Made by a program: the position numbers and the translations under genes
The notes under the pieces: generated by a model
What the model was told of the DNA's origin: nothing
The model's database searches: none
Seen by the model: only the letters and a program-made list of their open reading frames with translations
Shown: positions 22,736 to 34,267 of the stretch, piece by piece
Numbering within the stretch: position 1 is the first letter of the stretch
How the letters are laid out: each line of letters starts with the position of its first letter
Source: Lepas anatifera
Taxonomy: Eukaryota; Arthropoda; Thecostraca; Lepadidae
DNA length: 64,000 nt
Assembly (NCBI GenBank): GCA_034440635.1
Contig: JAOTON010001596.1
Span: 713,501-777,500 of the forward strand
Direction: 5' to 3'

Positions 22736-23042
22736 TGTACGGTATCAAACATGACCCTTGACATAAAAGTTGACTTGCAGTCGCAACTTGAATTGATGTG
22801 AAACTCAGTTAAGTATTTAGGGCCTACCGAAGTCCTCCCAAAATTTTATAAAACACATATCATGCTATTGGGAAATATGGTCCCTTGCAAAAATGAAGTG
22901 CTGGCGCATTCATAACTCTGTATTATTAATGCATAATGTATTAATGCTTAATGCAAAAAAGTGCCTGTGGTCCCGCGCGTGGTGTTCGCAATTGGAGATG
23001 TTCTACGGTTTGGAGATGGCCAATAGGCTGTCCCGCTGCTAT
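22736..23042. other. Unassigned AT-rich sequence
   Basis: No gene or repeat recognised. Confidence 0.35.
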
Positions 23043-23500
23043 TTAAAGGAATGTGTCACCTTGGTCGAATCCTGGAATTTAGTGTAATTAGGGGAACTTT
23101 TAGCCCGAAAATCAAGGAGGCTTCCATGATTTCTCTGAAAAATGTACAAAAATCTCAATATTTTGATTTTTAAAATGCTCCTCTAGGGAAAGCAATAAAT
23201 ATATGCTTGTCGGTGATGTCATGATCTGGCAACCACTACCATATTCAACACGCTTCAAGGGCTTCGATTGGCTCATACTCACCGTGACGTCAGCATATGT
23301 CGTCACACCAACAGCCATGACAACTGTGGCCTGCTGCTAAAGGTACATGAGGGGTACATTCCAGGCAGGTTTTAGCTTTTTTCTACGGAAATGTCAAGTT
23401 CCAAGACAAATTATATATTGAATACCGGGTGTTCCGAATTGCTTTACAACTTGGCTATCTCAGTTAAAATCACGTTATGAAAGTGCCACATTCCCTTTAA
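23043..23500. mobile_element. 458-bp TTAA MITE, copy 1
   Basis: Inverted ends TTAAAGGAATGTGTCACCTT and AAAGTGCCACATTCCCTTTAA, with TTAA at both edges. It is exactly the same length as, and highly similar throughout to, 54679-55136. The middle carries GTGACGTCAGCATATGTCGT, with a CRE-like TGACGTCA. No coding capacity. Kolobok and piggyBac elements both use TTAA targets; which one mobilised this family is not decidable here. Confidence 0.85.
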
Positions 23501-23961
23501 AGTTTCTGATAGACTTCTCGCGCTTCTTTATCCCGCTCCTACTCCATCTTTAACTTGTAAAATTTTTCTGATTTGTTCCGCATGAAACTATCTTTCTTTT
23601 GGGGTTTCAAATTTAGTCTTCAGTTTAGTATTATTCGCCACACCGTGCTGAAGTCTCCAATAGCAAAGGTATCGTATAAAGCGCTGTATTTGGCCCCACA
23701 GTGATCCAACCATGCCCAAAAACTACGAACAGGGGGCATAGAAACCAGGAGCATCGGGGACATGCCCCCGCCTGTAACCCCCAGGGGAGGGGACATTCCC
23801 CCAAATAATCTGGATTTGGTATATTTTGGTATATTTTCAATTTAATTTTACAAAATTCCACAAATTTCCAAATGAAATACATGTATGCTGTTGTGTTAGT
23901 AATTTTCAGGTCAATCAGAAGAAAATTCTTGGTTTTCATCCCCCACTCTCCCAATTTGTGG
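23501..23961. other. Unassigned AT-rich sequence
   Basis: No gene or element ends. A CCCCAGGGGAGGGGACATTC segment near 23780 stands out in base composition only. Confidence 0.35.
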
Positions 23962-24119
23962 CAGTGGCGGATCCAGGAGTCAATTTGGGGGAGGCTAGGG
24001 GATTTGAACCTCTCCTACGATTGCCTCGGAACAGCCTCCGGCTCTGCGTTAACTATAGGAACTGACGTTTCGCGGGGAAGCTTGAGCCCCCTAACTCGCG
24101 CTCCTTGTATCCGTCACTG
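23962..24119. mobile_element. hAT-like MITE (CAGTGGCGGATCCAG family), copy 1
   Basis: Left end CAGTGGCGGATCCAGG; right end TTGTATCCGTCACTG. It shares TCGGAACAGCC and TTAACTATAGG with the copies at 45858 and 48431. The flanking octamers do not match here, although they do for the other two copies. Confidence 0.7.
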
Positions 24120-24257
24120 CTCAGTGGCTATTAGTTTCGAGGTTGTTTTGGTCTTAGAAGCTGATGCCACTGTTCATGATACCATCCGCTGCCACTTGCC
24201 TTTTTCATGTCCGCTTAATAATGTAAAAATGAAAATTTTAAAAATAAAATGCATATG

Positions 24258-25110
24258 TAGGGGAAAGTGTGTGTATTGCGCCCCTAACTAATTGCGCCCC
24301 CTGATAACAGAGAAAGGTAGAAGTGGCAGTTTTGTTTGGGCACCTTAATCCAGTTCCCATTTCTAATTCATACATTTTCCCAACGTTTCGAAGAATTCGT
24401 GCGTAAGAATGTATTTTAGTCAGCCAGCGAAGAAAATTCAGTACTTCCTTAAATCTGCATGGTTTTAGGAACCCGAAAAATAAGAATACGCCTGTTACAT
24501 TCCGAAATTGATTGTCTTAATTTCAAAGCCAGAAATGTATCGCATATTCTAAAATCAACATCTATAAATTATCCCTGGTTGTAGATTTTTTATAGAAGAA
24601 ATCTCTGATTTAAATGCAAAGAAGTAATTGCGCCCTGGTCAAATGCGCCCTATCAAAATATATGTTGAAAAATCAAATCCAAAGCCTTTCTGTATGAGTG
24701 TGATTTTATTATTACAAGTCATAATGAATGCAAGAATACCATATTAAAATGACTTCCAGACCCTCCAGATGAAAATCTTGAAAGGTAGCCGAACCCATTT
24801 GCTCTTACACTAACGCTTATTTTTGCCGTGCCATTGACTTAACATGGTATGAGGGAAGGGCGCAATTCAATCCAAATGCGCCCTCCCTCGGGCGCAGTTA
24901 CCCTCACACTTTGGCAAATGCACCCTTTGCATAGTTTCATTTAAATCGGAATTCACTCTTAGAATAGGCGATTTTCAGGTCAGGAATTTTTTGTCAATAA
25001 CAAAAAATTATCAAATTTTGCAATTTGATCCACACTAGCGAGATCGAATAGGAGACGTTCGTCTAGCAAGTGATTTACCTTAGGGGTGCAATACAACTAC
25101 TTTCCCCTAT
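24258..25110. mobile_element. TA-target TIR element, 853 bp
   Basis: Thirty-base inverted ends (TAGGGGAAAGT...TATTGC and complement, 26 of 30 matching), with TA at each edge as for Tc1/mariner-like targets. GCGCCC/GGGCGC motifs recur inside (24290, 24630, 24645, 24860, 24885). No transposase frame. Confidence 0.75.
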
Positions 25111-25499
25111 CGTTCTGAAGGTGCTCTAACCCCTAATCCAAAGATTTTTGCATCTCACCACGCCCCTTCCCAGCGCACTTTTTTCTCCCGACCATTTGTA
25201 GTTACGAGTCTGCATTGGTCTCAAAAGCTGACATGAAACTAGAAAATACCTGTTGTATACAGGTCTTGTTGTTTTACAGGACTCAAACCGGTATACTATG
25301 AATAATATTTTGACGTTTGGTTCTTAAAAAAAATTATTATGAAAGAGGTTGAACAGCAGCCATGATCTCTCAGTTACTATGCGCGCCAAATGTTGCACCG
25401 CAGATAGTGCCACTGGCTCAGGCTTTCCTGGACACAATGTATCCGGTCTTTCAATCGTAGGGGGCACTCCACCACCTTCTGGCATGCGTTAGAAGCAGT
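25111..25499. other. Unassigned sequence
   Basis: No gene or element recognised. Confidence 0.35.
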
Positions 25500-26569
25500 G
25501 ATCGACTGAACAAGAAAAATTCCTAAGCTGAAGGCTCCAGGCAGGTTGTATCTCTTTGCATTTACTTCATGACAGCCTTAGCAATTTCTATGTACTTTGG
25601 AAGCTCTGATAAAGTTCCCATTTCCTGGAAGTAGGCAAGGCCATCCCATGCGGCCTAGGGTGCTCGTGCAGCCCTCAAGAAGTACGGGCCGTAGAAAAGC
25701 GTGCCGCCATTATATGGATGTTGGCAACATCCTTGTCTTAGAAATGGGATGATTGTAGCTGCGATGACAGCCAAAGCCATTTTGATGATGCTTAAGGCGT
25801 CTGACATGTATGTACATACCTAGAGCCTCATTCACTGCTCCAGGACGGTGCATCTGATAGTTGCTTGCGAGCTGTCCGGAGAAGTATGTAATAATCTAAG
25901 CACACAGCTCCTTGTAATCGTCTCTTGGAGATTTTCCAACCGGCGGATAGGATTTAGGCCAGCTGAGCACTTCCTGTGCCTTCTTTTTTAAGAACTCTCC
26001 GCAATAAAGACTGTCCAAACTTTTGAATGGACCGCTTTTATCCAGGTATTTCCAGTTCTGCTTGAGTTTAATGTAGAGTGCTTTTGAGGGAATTTTTGTG
26101 TTTCCAAACACGGTCTTTGCTGCGTGTGAGACATGCAGTTCCTGAACGTGCTTCCGGAATTCTAAACCCAGTATATCATATCCGAGTTATATCTCCACGC
26201 GCCACGCTGCACCTGACTTCCATCCAGAATTTGATGTAGTTTGCCGTACACCACGCCAGCTACTGTTGAAAGGTCCTCTTCGTACTCCGTTAGCTTCTCA
26301 AGTACAACACTGGCCACGTTCACACTCTTGCTGCTTGGAAATTGTGGAGTTCCTAGGAGTTTAGGCTCGCGCAGTTCATCCCCGCCGCTTATGAGTGATG
26401 ATGATGACAGCTCTTCTGTCATCAAAGCATCCCTTTCCTTAGGGGATAAAGTTCTGTGTCGAAGTGTATGACCGGGTGGAATGGAATGATGAAGCCTTGC
26501 TTGATCTCTGCCGCCTTGTCCATTCCTGTTTGTTTTGCACGCGGGTGCGGGCGCTCTTTGGCAGTGCAA
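25500..26569 (-). pseudogene. Broken gene of a repeat-borne uncharacterised protein family
   Basis: Two main minus-strand frames are open (26569-26162 and 26111-25896), and protein-like text continues to about 25500 through stops and frameshifts. Recognisable stretches include TEYEEDLSTVAGVVYGKLHQ, SPRDDYKELCA, an interrupted HRPGA, and, in another frame, DALSIIKMALA. The PGA...MAxALxIIKM layout recalls an uncharacterised protein family common in repetitive DNA of cnidarians and arthropods; that is a memory-based impression. At least three disruptions make it inactive. No TIRs were found around it. Confidence 0.45.
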
Positions 26570-27190
26570 TATTAGAAATATCTATGCTTGAAGCGGCAAG
26601 ATTATGTTCCGTCACCATGCACGATCTATGAAGCTCAACTGCAGGCGATAATCATGGGTGTTTGATACTGCTGATGGCATTGGTTTCCGTTTCCGCCGGG
26701 AGATGGATGTAGGCCCCCTTCCCAGGGGTCCCGCCACGGACTCGATAGTGGGGGACGACCGAATTTTTTGGGACCCCCTCCGACTTGGGCCCCCTGGTAA
26801 GAAACATTCCCCTGCACAAAACAGGCATGCTCTTTACATGGATTCACACAAAATGACGTTTCGGAAGGTACTATATATTATTCTGTGGCATGCCAGCAAA
26901 ATAGGGAAACCCAGCTGCCGGGGCGTCACAAAAATTACTTCATTGATTTTTCGATCCAACATGAAACACCAAAAAAATCCGCCTAAAATTTTGACTGCAT
27001 ATTTTTCCTTTCGGAAATGAAATGAAAATACTGCCGTTTTTTTCTTAGAGCCTGCGAACAATATTTGCAGCTGTAGTTCAATATACCTAGCAACAAATAC
27101 ATGTTATCATCTTTCAGCTAAATCGCACGCTCCCTCCGGTACTGCGCTATTGCTTGCATTCGTGAGCTCTTTTTCAATTTTTATTAAATT
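26570..27190. other. Unassigned sequence
   Basis: Short overlapping frames on both strands (26658-27061) with no motif. Nothing else recognised. Confidence 0.3.
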
Positions 27191-27625
27191 ATGGTGGCAA
27201 TCGATCGCCTTTGTCGTTCTCCGAGGTACGATCCGAATCAGCATAAGTACGACTGCACAATGAACGCACTTCATTTTCCTTCGGAATATTCCAAATGCCC
27301 CCAGCGGCGTGGCTTGTTGGTCGGTGACTCAGCTTCAGTTCTTTCGATGAATCATGACTTGCACCCTCCTTGCTTGGTCCAGTCTGCTGCTTCTGGGTCC
27401 AATATGTCTCAGCCTGTCGGGTCGCCTGTCCGCTGCCCATCTTACAGGCCCATGCCCATTCTGAGGCCTGTCTGCCCTCAGCAGGTATCTGGCCCTTCAA
27501 TATCTGGAGTGGCGGGATCCTGTTTGCCATCGGTTCGTCTGACCACTGGACCGCTGGTCGGCACTGGTGATATCGGATCACCTTTGCCCCCATTATCATC
27601 TACAGGTGCGACTGACCTTGTTTAG
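27191..27625 (+). other. 144-codon open frame upstream of LINE
   Basis: Pro/Ser/Gly/Cys-rich translation (with RRGLLVGDSASVLS near residue 39). It sits 0.45 kb upstream of the endonuclease-coding part of the LINE. It could be a remnant of ORF1 or of the 5' region of that LINE, or unrelated. No zinc-knuckle or RRM motif seen. An equally long minus-strand frame overlaps it. Confidence 0.25.
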
Positions 27626-28080
27626 CCAAAGCAAAGCCTATCTAAAATCAGACACTATTCCTGAAGTTGTAGCTTTTGTTTTTCTGCCTTTTTGAGTGTT
27701 AATTCTTTAAGCCTTGTTTTTTCTTTTCTTCATTCAAATTTATAAATAAATCTTGCCACTGCTTTTAGGTACCCAACTATAGTAATACAAAATTGAAATC
27801 TCTTAGATATAGTAAAACTAATGTTACCTCCACTTGTATGCACCTCCATTACCCTCACTAGGTTTACCTTTGGTCCACCTGCACCCTTGCACTGGTACAT
27901 CTGTTTGTTTTTTTCTGTTGCATCCTGCTTATTTTAGCAGCTTGCAAGTTTAGTGTATATCACTTTTGTTTTCACTTGTAACTTCTTTTTCCTGCCCCTT
28001 AGCTTCAGCCAAACGGTAACCTTGTAAAATTGCAGGTCAGCAGCAGCACAATTATCTAACCCCCGATTCAGTCCAAATTT
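27626..28080. other. T-rich stretch before LINE coding region
   Basis: AT-rich with pyrimidine tracts; no frame. Possibly the inter-ORF or 5' untranslated part of the LINE. Confidence 0.3.
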
Positions 28081-29102
28081 CTCAGGTTTGATAACGGTGA
28101 TGATCAATTTTCCAACAACAGTAATAATCTCTTACAAGCTTGTGACTACAAATCCATAGCCGACCTAAATAAAATTACCTTCGGTTCGAAGGAAGTATCA
28201 ATAGTGCATGTTAATATCCGTTCGCTCCCCAAAAACTTTGACTCTCTGGAACGATTTATATCACATCTAAAACCCAAACCGCTTATCATTCTTGTGTCTG
28301 AACTCTGGCTTGCCCCAGGATTATCTGATTCATATAACATCCAAGACTACTTCTTTGAATATTCCTCTCCCCCGAACATAAAGGGAAGGGTGCTGGGATA
28401 TATATCTCAAAAGTTCTCCCATACTCAAGAAGAGATGATCTTGAGTCATCATCTATTTCTCATCAATCAGTTTTTCTTGAGGTTCAAAATATTCTAACTT
28501 TCAATATCATCATCGGATCCGTCTATAGGTCACCTTCCTTCCCATCTGCTATATTTATGGATTATCTTGAGCCAACACTAGACAAAATTTCCAATGAAAA
28601 CCGAATTTGTATTATGGGTGGTGACTTTAATTTTGACATACTTAAATTGGAAACAGATGACCCGTCAGCATTATTTATTCATGCACTGGCCAGCTACAAT
28701 TACTTTCCTACCATATCTGTTCCCACCAGAGTTAACTCCAGATCAGAGACCTTACTTGATAACTTCTTCACAAATGACCTTTCGTTGCTCCAATCTTCTG
28801 CTGTCATAGTCTCTGATCTGAGTGATCATCTCCCGATCTGGCTTCAGCTTGTACCAAAACTAGGAAAAAGGCCCAGGACCACAAGCAAAGCCCTAGCATT
28901 TGACTTTAGGAAAATAGGTTTACTGAAACAAAATATCGCCTCTAAACTTAGAAACTATTTCACCATTACTGATCCAAAGTTCGCAGCTAATCTAGTGCAG
29001 GATGCACTTACAAATGAGGTCACTAAACTCAGCATCAATAAGTCCAACAGAGAACTGTACCCATCCAGCCTTGGATTTCGTACGCTCTTCTACGCTGTAT
29101 AA
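28081..29102 (+). pseudogene. CR1/L2-type LINE: endonuclease portion
   Basis: Apurinic-type endonuclease signatures in order: VHVNIRSLPKNFDSLERFI (motif I type), SELWL, then after a frameshift near 28400-28440 GSVYRSP, MGGDFNFDIL and SDLSDHLPI (the SDH motif). These belong to the non-LTR retrotransposon endonuclease that nicks target DNA. Two frames carry the domain (28204-28497 and 28557-29102), and a stop precedes the RT region. Motif spacing and wording fit the CR1/L2 side of the Jockey superfamily. Inactive in this copy. Confidence 0.8.
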
Positions 29103-30300
29103 ATAAAAGAGTTGACTTACATCACAAGTACATCAAATCTAAAAATAGGGTCGACGAGATAGCTTACAAGTCGTATCATAATGCACTAACCTGAGTCATT
29201 CGTACTGCTCAGAAACTGTATTTCCAACGTAAGCTTGATGAAAACAAGAGTAACACAAAAAACTCTGGGACACCCTTCTAACCATCTGTCGGAAAAACAA
29301 GATCAAACGTGACCTTCCTGAAAAATTCATCTCTGGCGGCAAGCCCGTCACTGATCATTGCCAACAGCTTCAATAATTTTTTGCAACTATAGCTACATCT
29401 CTTGACTCAAAACTCCCCCGCTCCACCTCAGATCCTCTTGATTATCTTGATAATCAACATCTGTCGTCTTTCGAGTTCCAACAAATTTCCAATCAAACCA
29501 CCCGACGAGTTATTATGTCTTTGGGAAATACTAGTGCTGGCTCTGATTTTGTTAGTTCCAAAATTTTGAAACAGCTCTGTCCCACCATACACAGCCAGCT
29601 TACCCACTTATTTAACTTATGCCTCGCTCATGGTATATTCCCAGACCAATTCAAAACGGCGGTGGTAGTGCCAATCTTCAAATCTGGTGACCCATCTTTG
29701 TTCAATAATTACCGACCCATATCAATCCTTCCAGTATTGTCTAAAGTATTTGAAAAGATAGTTTATGAGCAAGTCTTTCAACATCTTTGTGAAGAAAATA
29801 TAATATTCTCTAACCAGTTTGGATTCCGTAAACATCACAGTACGTACATGCCGGTTTCTCTACTTTACGAATCAATCACAAAAGCCCTTGTGTCAAAAAA
29901 GTTTGTGCCTCTATTTTTCTTGATTTCAGCAAGGCATTCGACACAGTGAATCACGATATTCTTCTCAAAGCTTCGCTCCTACGGTTTCGATGAACTTGCT
30001 GTAAAATTTTTGAATCATATCTACATGGTCGAACCCAATATGTAAAATATAATTGTACCAAATCCAAGATTTCCCAACCATTATCACTGGTGTACCTCAG
30101 GGCAGTGTTCTTGGTCCCCTGCTATTTCTAATTTACATAAATGATATTCATAGGTGTTCCCCACTCCCTACTTATTTTCTCTTTGCTGATGACACTGCTC
30201 TCCTGTTTACCGCCAAAAACACTTTTGAATTAGAAAGGGATATCAATAGCTGTCTCCCCACATATCATCGTGGCTCCACTGCAACCGGCTAACCCTTAAC
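29103..30300 (+). pseudogene. CR1/L2-type LINE: reverse transcriptase portion
   Basis: RT blocks are visible in two frames: PIFKSGDPSLFNNYRPISIL, KVFEKIVYEQ and NQFGFRKHHST (29515-29949), then GVPQGSVLGPLLFLIYINDI and FADDTALLF (30053-30292). The catalytic FADD box is intact. A frameshift lies in the segment between them, where the FSKAFDTVNH-type block is split at about 29930. The stretch 29103-29514 is in yet another register with stops. Confidence 0.85.
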
Positions 30301-31020
30301 GCTCAAAAATCTGTTTTTCAAATTTTTCCGACTACCAGTCAAAATATGTCAATTTCTCTCGATAACGTTCCCCTTGTCCGTAAATTTTCTACCAAATACT
30401 TAGGAGTAGTAATTGATGAGGATCTGAGGTGGACCAACCATATTAGAAACGTTGAGAACACTATGTCTCGGAGCGTTGGCCTGATCGGCCGAGCTCGACA
30501 TATTCTGCCCTCTCATTATCTTCGTCTCCTCTACAATGCTCTTATCCTACCGTGCTTAACTTACTGTCTTGAAACTTGGGGAAATACGTTTGGCTATAGA
30601 TTAAACAAACTTTTCCTTCTTCAAAAGCGAATTGTGCGCATCATTGATCACGCCGAAAGACTATCTCACACAAGCCCCATCTTCAAAAGTACAACATCCT
30701 TAAACTTCACGACCTAGTTGAGTATACAAATATAAAGGTATTACATAATCATCTTTCGGGTCTCCTCCCAGCCTCATTTGCCTGTAAATTTGAACGCCGC
30801 GATCAGGTCCTTAATGTAAGACACGAAAGAAACGTCAGACGTGTTGAGCATTTCTCTGTTCCATTCGTCCCTACTGTTTATCGGAAGTTTTCATTATTCA
30901 TCGTTGCCCCGAGAACTTGGAACAAAGTAATTGCATCGCAAATAAGAAACTTGGACGATGTCCCACGAAGCAAGTCCTTCTTTAAAAAGTAATTAAGAAA
31001 ATATTTATCGACCAATACTA
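30301..31020 (+). pseudogene. CR1/L2-type LINE: thumb and C-terminal portion
   Basis: Frame 30346-30717 encodes the post-RT region (STKYLGVVIDEDLRWTNHI, LPCLTYCLETWGNTF), followed by further C-terminal text out of frame (PRTWNKVI type) to about 30990. This is the usual end of CR1/L2 ORF2. No RNase H domain follows, as expected for this group. An AT-rich 3' region runs to about 31140, without an obvious tail repeat. Confidence 0.75.
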
Positions 31021-31148
31021 AATATTATCCTTAAACATCGATTCTGCTTCGATGGTAGATTTGACTCATCAGCTCAGTATTTTGGTTTTTCTTCTTCCTT
31101 TTCTTTAAACTCTTAAAGCGCCTTTTTTCTGACTTAAGCAAACTATTC

Positions 31149-31930
31149 ATGATAACTGGCTGCGGAGCTCTCAGATTCGGGTGGATGCGGGGCGTTCAAT
31201 ACAGGCCCGCCTCTGGCACCCTCTCTACCCCCACTATCCAAATCATCTGTCGAACCGCGCTGTGCATGACTCTCGCCTTGCTCACACCAATCTCGTACAG
31301 CGCTATCTATTACAATCTGCCGATCCAGCTCCTCTCCAATTAACTATCTTTTGCCCTCAGGATGATCTGCGGTGGCGCGCCCAGTGGTGGCGCTGGTGCC
31401 CTGCGCGCGCCTGCTGGCCGCCGTGCCTCGATGCTGTTGCGTGGTCACGGGCTGCCCGCTGGCGGCATTTTTGCGTCCGCGGCGGGTCTGCTGATGCCTC
31501 TTGGGGAGGTGCTGCGTGTGGCCGCGGGGTGCGCTGCGGCGGCGTCGGCGTAGGGCCTGCCGCTCCCCGTCTGGGTCTGACTGCGGTGGCGCTTGCGCTG
31601 CGTGGGTGCGTCGCGCTGCTGTCCGTGTGTGGCGTCGGCCGGTGCGCTCTGGTGGCCGCCGGGTGGTGCGTGGGTGTCTGGCGTGTGCTACCGCCTCTCG
31701 TGTCGATAGGCTGGCCTGTCGTTCTGCTCGAGTCGGCGCTGGCGGGCGTGCTGCGGGCGTGCGGGCTGCGCGTTGCGGGCGTTGGGGTCGCTGCGTGGCG
31801 GGCGGTGCGTGGCGGGCGTATGTTGGGCGCGGTGTGAGCGCGTTCGGCTGACGCGATGGTATGGACCCCAGAGATGGAGTTGCTGAGGACGTGGTCTGTG
31901 GCTCTTGGTCTGCTCGGTCTCAATTGTCTT
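31149..31930. other. GC- and CpG-rich island without assignable gene
   Basis: After about 31360 G+C is strongly raised and CpG is frequent. Long frames (up to 218 codons) are open on both strands simultaneously, which is expected of GC-rich DNA. Translations are Ala/Arg/Gly/Trp-rich with no motif. It could be a CpG-rich regulatory region, a 5' region of an unrecognised LINE, or foreign DNA. Confidence 0.35.
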
Positions 31931-32119
31931 ATGTTGTATCATGTTTTATCTGCGTACTGCGGGTCATCATGTCTTGTTCCCCTCCCCGGCGTTATGTAGG
32001 CCCCGCGCCGGGGGCGGATATGGGTGACCGTTGACGGGCTTCATTTTTGTGTGCCGCTGTACTGTATGGTTTTTTTAAATATACTGTATGGATATAAACA
32101 TATGGATAGTCATTTCCTG

Positions 32120-32545
32120 GATCAGAGAAGACAAAAAGTAAGAGGGGCTCTGGTACACTACCAGTGACCCATGGGGTGCCACAGGGCTCATTGGTTGGGC
32201 CACTGTTGTTCAGCCTGTTCATCAATGACCTGTCGAACTTTATACCATATGGCAAGCTGATATCATACGCCGATGACACCCAGATCATTGATGAATGCAC
32301 TCCGACACCCCTATGCCCAGCTGAACTGAAGAGGCGAGCTGAAGAAACGCTACATGCCCTCCAAACCTGGTTCCGAAGAAATTCACTGAAAATGAACGCG
32401 TCAAAAACTGATGTCATCCTCATTGCAACCAAAGCCTCTCTGAAACACATAGCTGACTTCCGGATACATATATCTGAGTCTCTCCTACCTCCATCGAAAA
32501 TCATCAAACTATTGGGTGTTGTGATCAACACTTCAAACTCTTAAA
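32120..32545 (+). pseudogene. Second LINE fragment: RT fingers/palm piece
   Basis: One open frame encodes GVPQGSLVGPLLFSLFINDL, an ISYADDTQI catalytic box with both Asp intact, a KMNASKTDVILIA block and KLLGVVI. This corresponds to RT motifs 4-7 of a non-LTR element distinct from the one at 28-31 kb (different linkers). Both ends are abruptly cut; the right end abuts AGGTCA-rich repeat DNA at about 32546. It is a fragment only and cannot be functional. Confidence 0.8.
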
Positions 32546-32830
32546 ACTTATTGACCTGTGTTGGCCTGAGCCATGTTGTATGACCTCATATTGGCCTGAG
32601 CCAAAAAGTTACCGATGTATTTTCGTCATGAATTTGTTTGAGATATCCAACCCATGGGCTGATCTGGAACCCATGGGTTGGTCTTGGCTTCTTAGTTGGT
32701 GCCGGGAAAATTTCACTGGCCTGGGGACCGCTAAATTGACCGCTAAAGCCCCCACTCTCAAAAGTAGGGGGATGCATCCCCCTCGCCCAATGGCGGGACC
32801 CATACTCTTTCCACTCTTCAGAATGATGAT
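32546..32830 (+). repeat. AGGTCA-family fragment
   Basis: TATTGGCCTGAGCCAAAAAG and CGTCATGAATTTGT match 9375-9430 and, more weakly, 590-640. It carries the palindrome-like GGGGGATGCATCCCCC near 32768-32783. Confidence 0.6.
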
Positions 32831-32841
32831 ATGATTCTTCA

Positions 32842-33147
32842 TCAGTACTGTATAGATGATCGGGTCCTTTGAGAGCTTGAACTGTGTTCACTGCCGCCTT
32901 GGTTTGTTCTTTCTGTTCTTCTTTCTTCACCCCTGACTCTCTTTGCCATCACCATGTCTCGTCCCGCAACTAGTCCCGGCTGTTCTTTGGAGCACATCCG
33001 TTGATATAAATTCCAATCCTCTTCCCACTCCGTCTGCATGTGCCTTCGCTTGTTGAGTCTTTCGAGAATATCTTCGGTCTGAGACCACACAGTTGGCAGA
33101 GAACATCTTGGAATTCTTCTTGCATTAGCCCAAATTATACCTAACAA
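32842..33147 (-). other. 101-codon minus frame, possible gene fragment
   Basis: Highly charged translation with a helix-like stretch (EDILERLNKRRHMQTEWEED). No repeat composition explains the open frame. No domain recognised. It could be a fragment of an unrecognised element gene. Confidence 0.3.
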
Positions 33148-34267
33148 AGGTTGTTAAGCAGAATACATATTTCTAACTTTTTGGCTTCCTTCATTTTAAT
33201 TCATCTTAGAGGGGCAACATCCGGTTAGAATTACTGGCGGTTAGAACTATCTTTAATACGCATGTCCACAGAAAAAATAATTCGAGGACAAATGTCGTTT
33301 CGGCGAAAATGGCATGGATAAAAATGCATTCGTGTTTGTGTATTTATGTCCCCAGAGTGAAAATTAGACACGCATATCCAAACACGAGCCTGTGAACTAA
33401 TTAAAGCGGTTAAAAGTGATGACAAATTAAGTGGCACTGTTTGGGCTCTTTACGTTCACACATCGCCTGTAGGTTCGAATGGACCCCTACGATCTCGGGA
33501 ACCGGAAGCGATGCGGAAAAAATAAAAAGACGCTGGAAGCGCCCTGCTATTTTCTACTCTGGAGCCGAGTTTGAACCATATCCGGTGACCTGTGACATCG
33601 CAGTGGGTCAAAATGGGCCAAATTTTGACTCGACTAGAAAATCCATTATAACTCGGGAACAATTTGACCTAGAAGAAAACCAAATACCCCAATGTGTTCG
33701 TCTTGACCCAATCATTCAAATGATATACGACATGAACTTGCAAGGGCAAATCATGACTTGGCCTTAGGGCAAAACCAAATAACGACCTTTTAATGCCAAG
33801 CTTCATATATTTGGAATCTTTGGATCATGCTTAATACTATGATACCAAATTCTATGACTGTATCTTGCTTCATTCAAAGGTAATGGACACACATTCTGCA
33901 AACCGTGACCTTTGATAACCTCTGGTGACCAAAGTATGGATCTGACCTCAAAATGGATGGCAGCATGTAGATTTTTCGTGTTCAGTGTTTCGAATGATAT
34001 TTAGAAACTTGATCTAGCTCTTGTAGAAACCGAGTTGCACCCTGATTTTTTCAGCCTCATTTTAGAAGACCAGAATTGCCTTATATGGGTTTAAAATCAA
34101 TTTACGCGTCATAGCTCCTTGACTTGACCTGATAAAAATTGTTAAAGTTGTTAAATTGATCACCCTGTAGGTCTGCAAAGTGACGCGCGACTTTTTCAAA
34201 TCGGCTCGGAAGCATTTACGAAAATTCGAGGGGGTCCGATCGGAACCCTCAGGCGGTGAAGGGTTAA
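33148..34267 (+). repeat. AGGTCA-family repeat ending in TTAA
   Basis: From about 33590, GGTCA/TGACC motifs and the CATTCAAATGATATACGACATG-like block resemble 150-260 and 44360-44450. The right end GGCGGTGAAGGGTTAA (to 34267) resembles the family terminus. A GAGGGGGTCCGATCGGAACCCTC-type imperfect hairpin lies at about 34229-34251. The left end is not defined. Confidence 0.45.

Noticed and set aside
31181..31923. Arg/Ala-rich protein genes on either strand
   Set aside because: Opposite strands are open at once in very GC-rich DNA, and no motifs are present.
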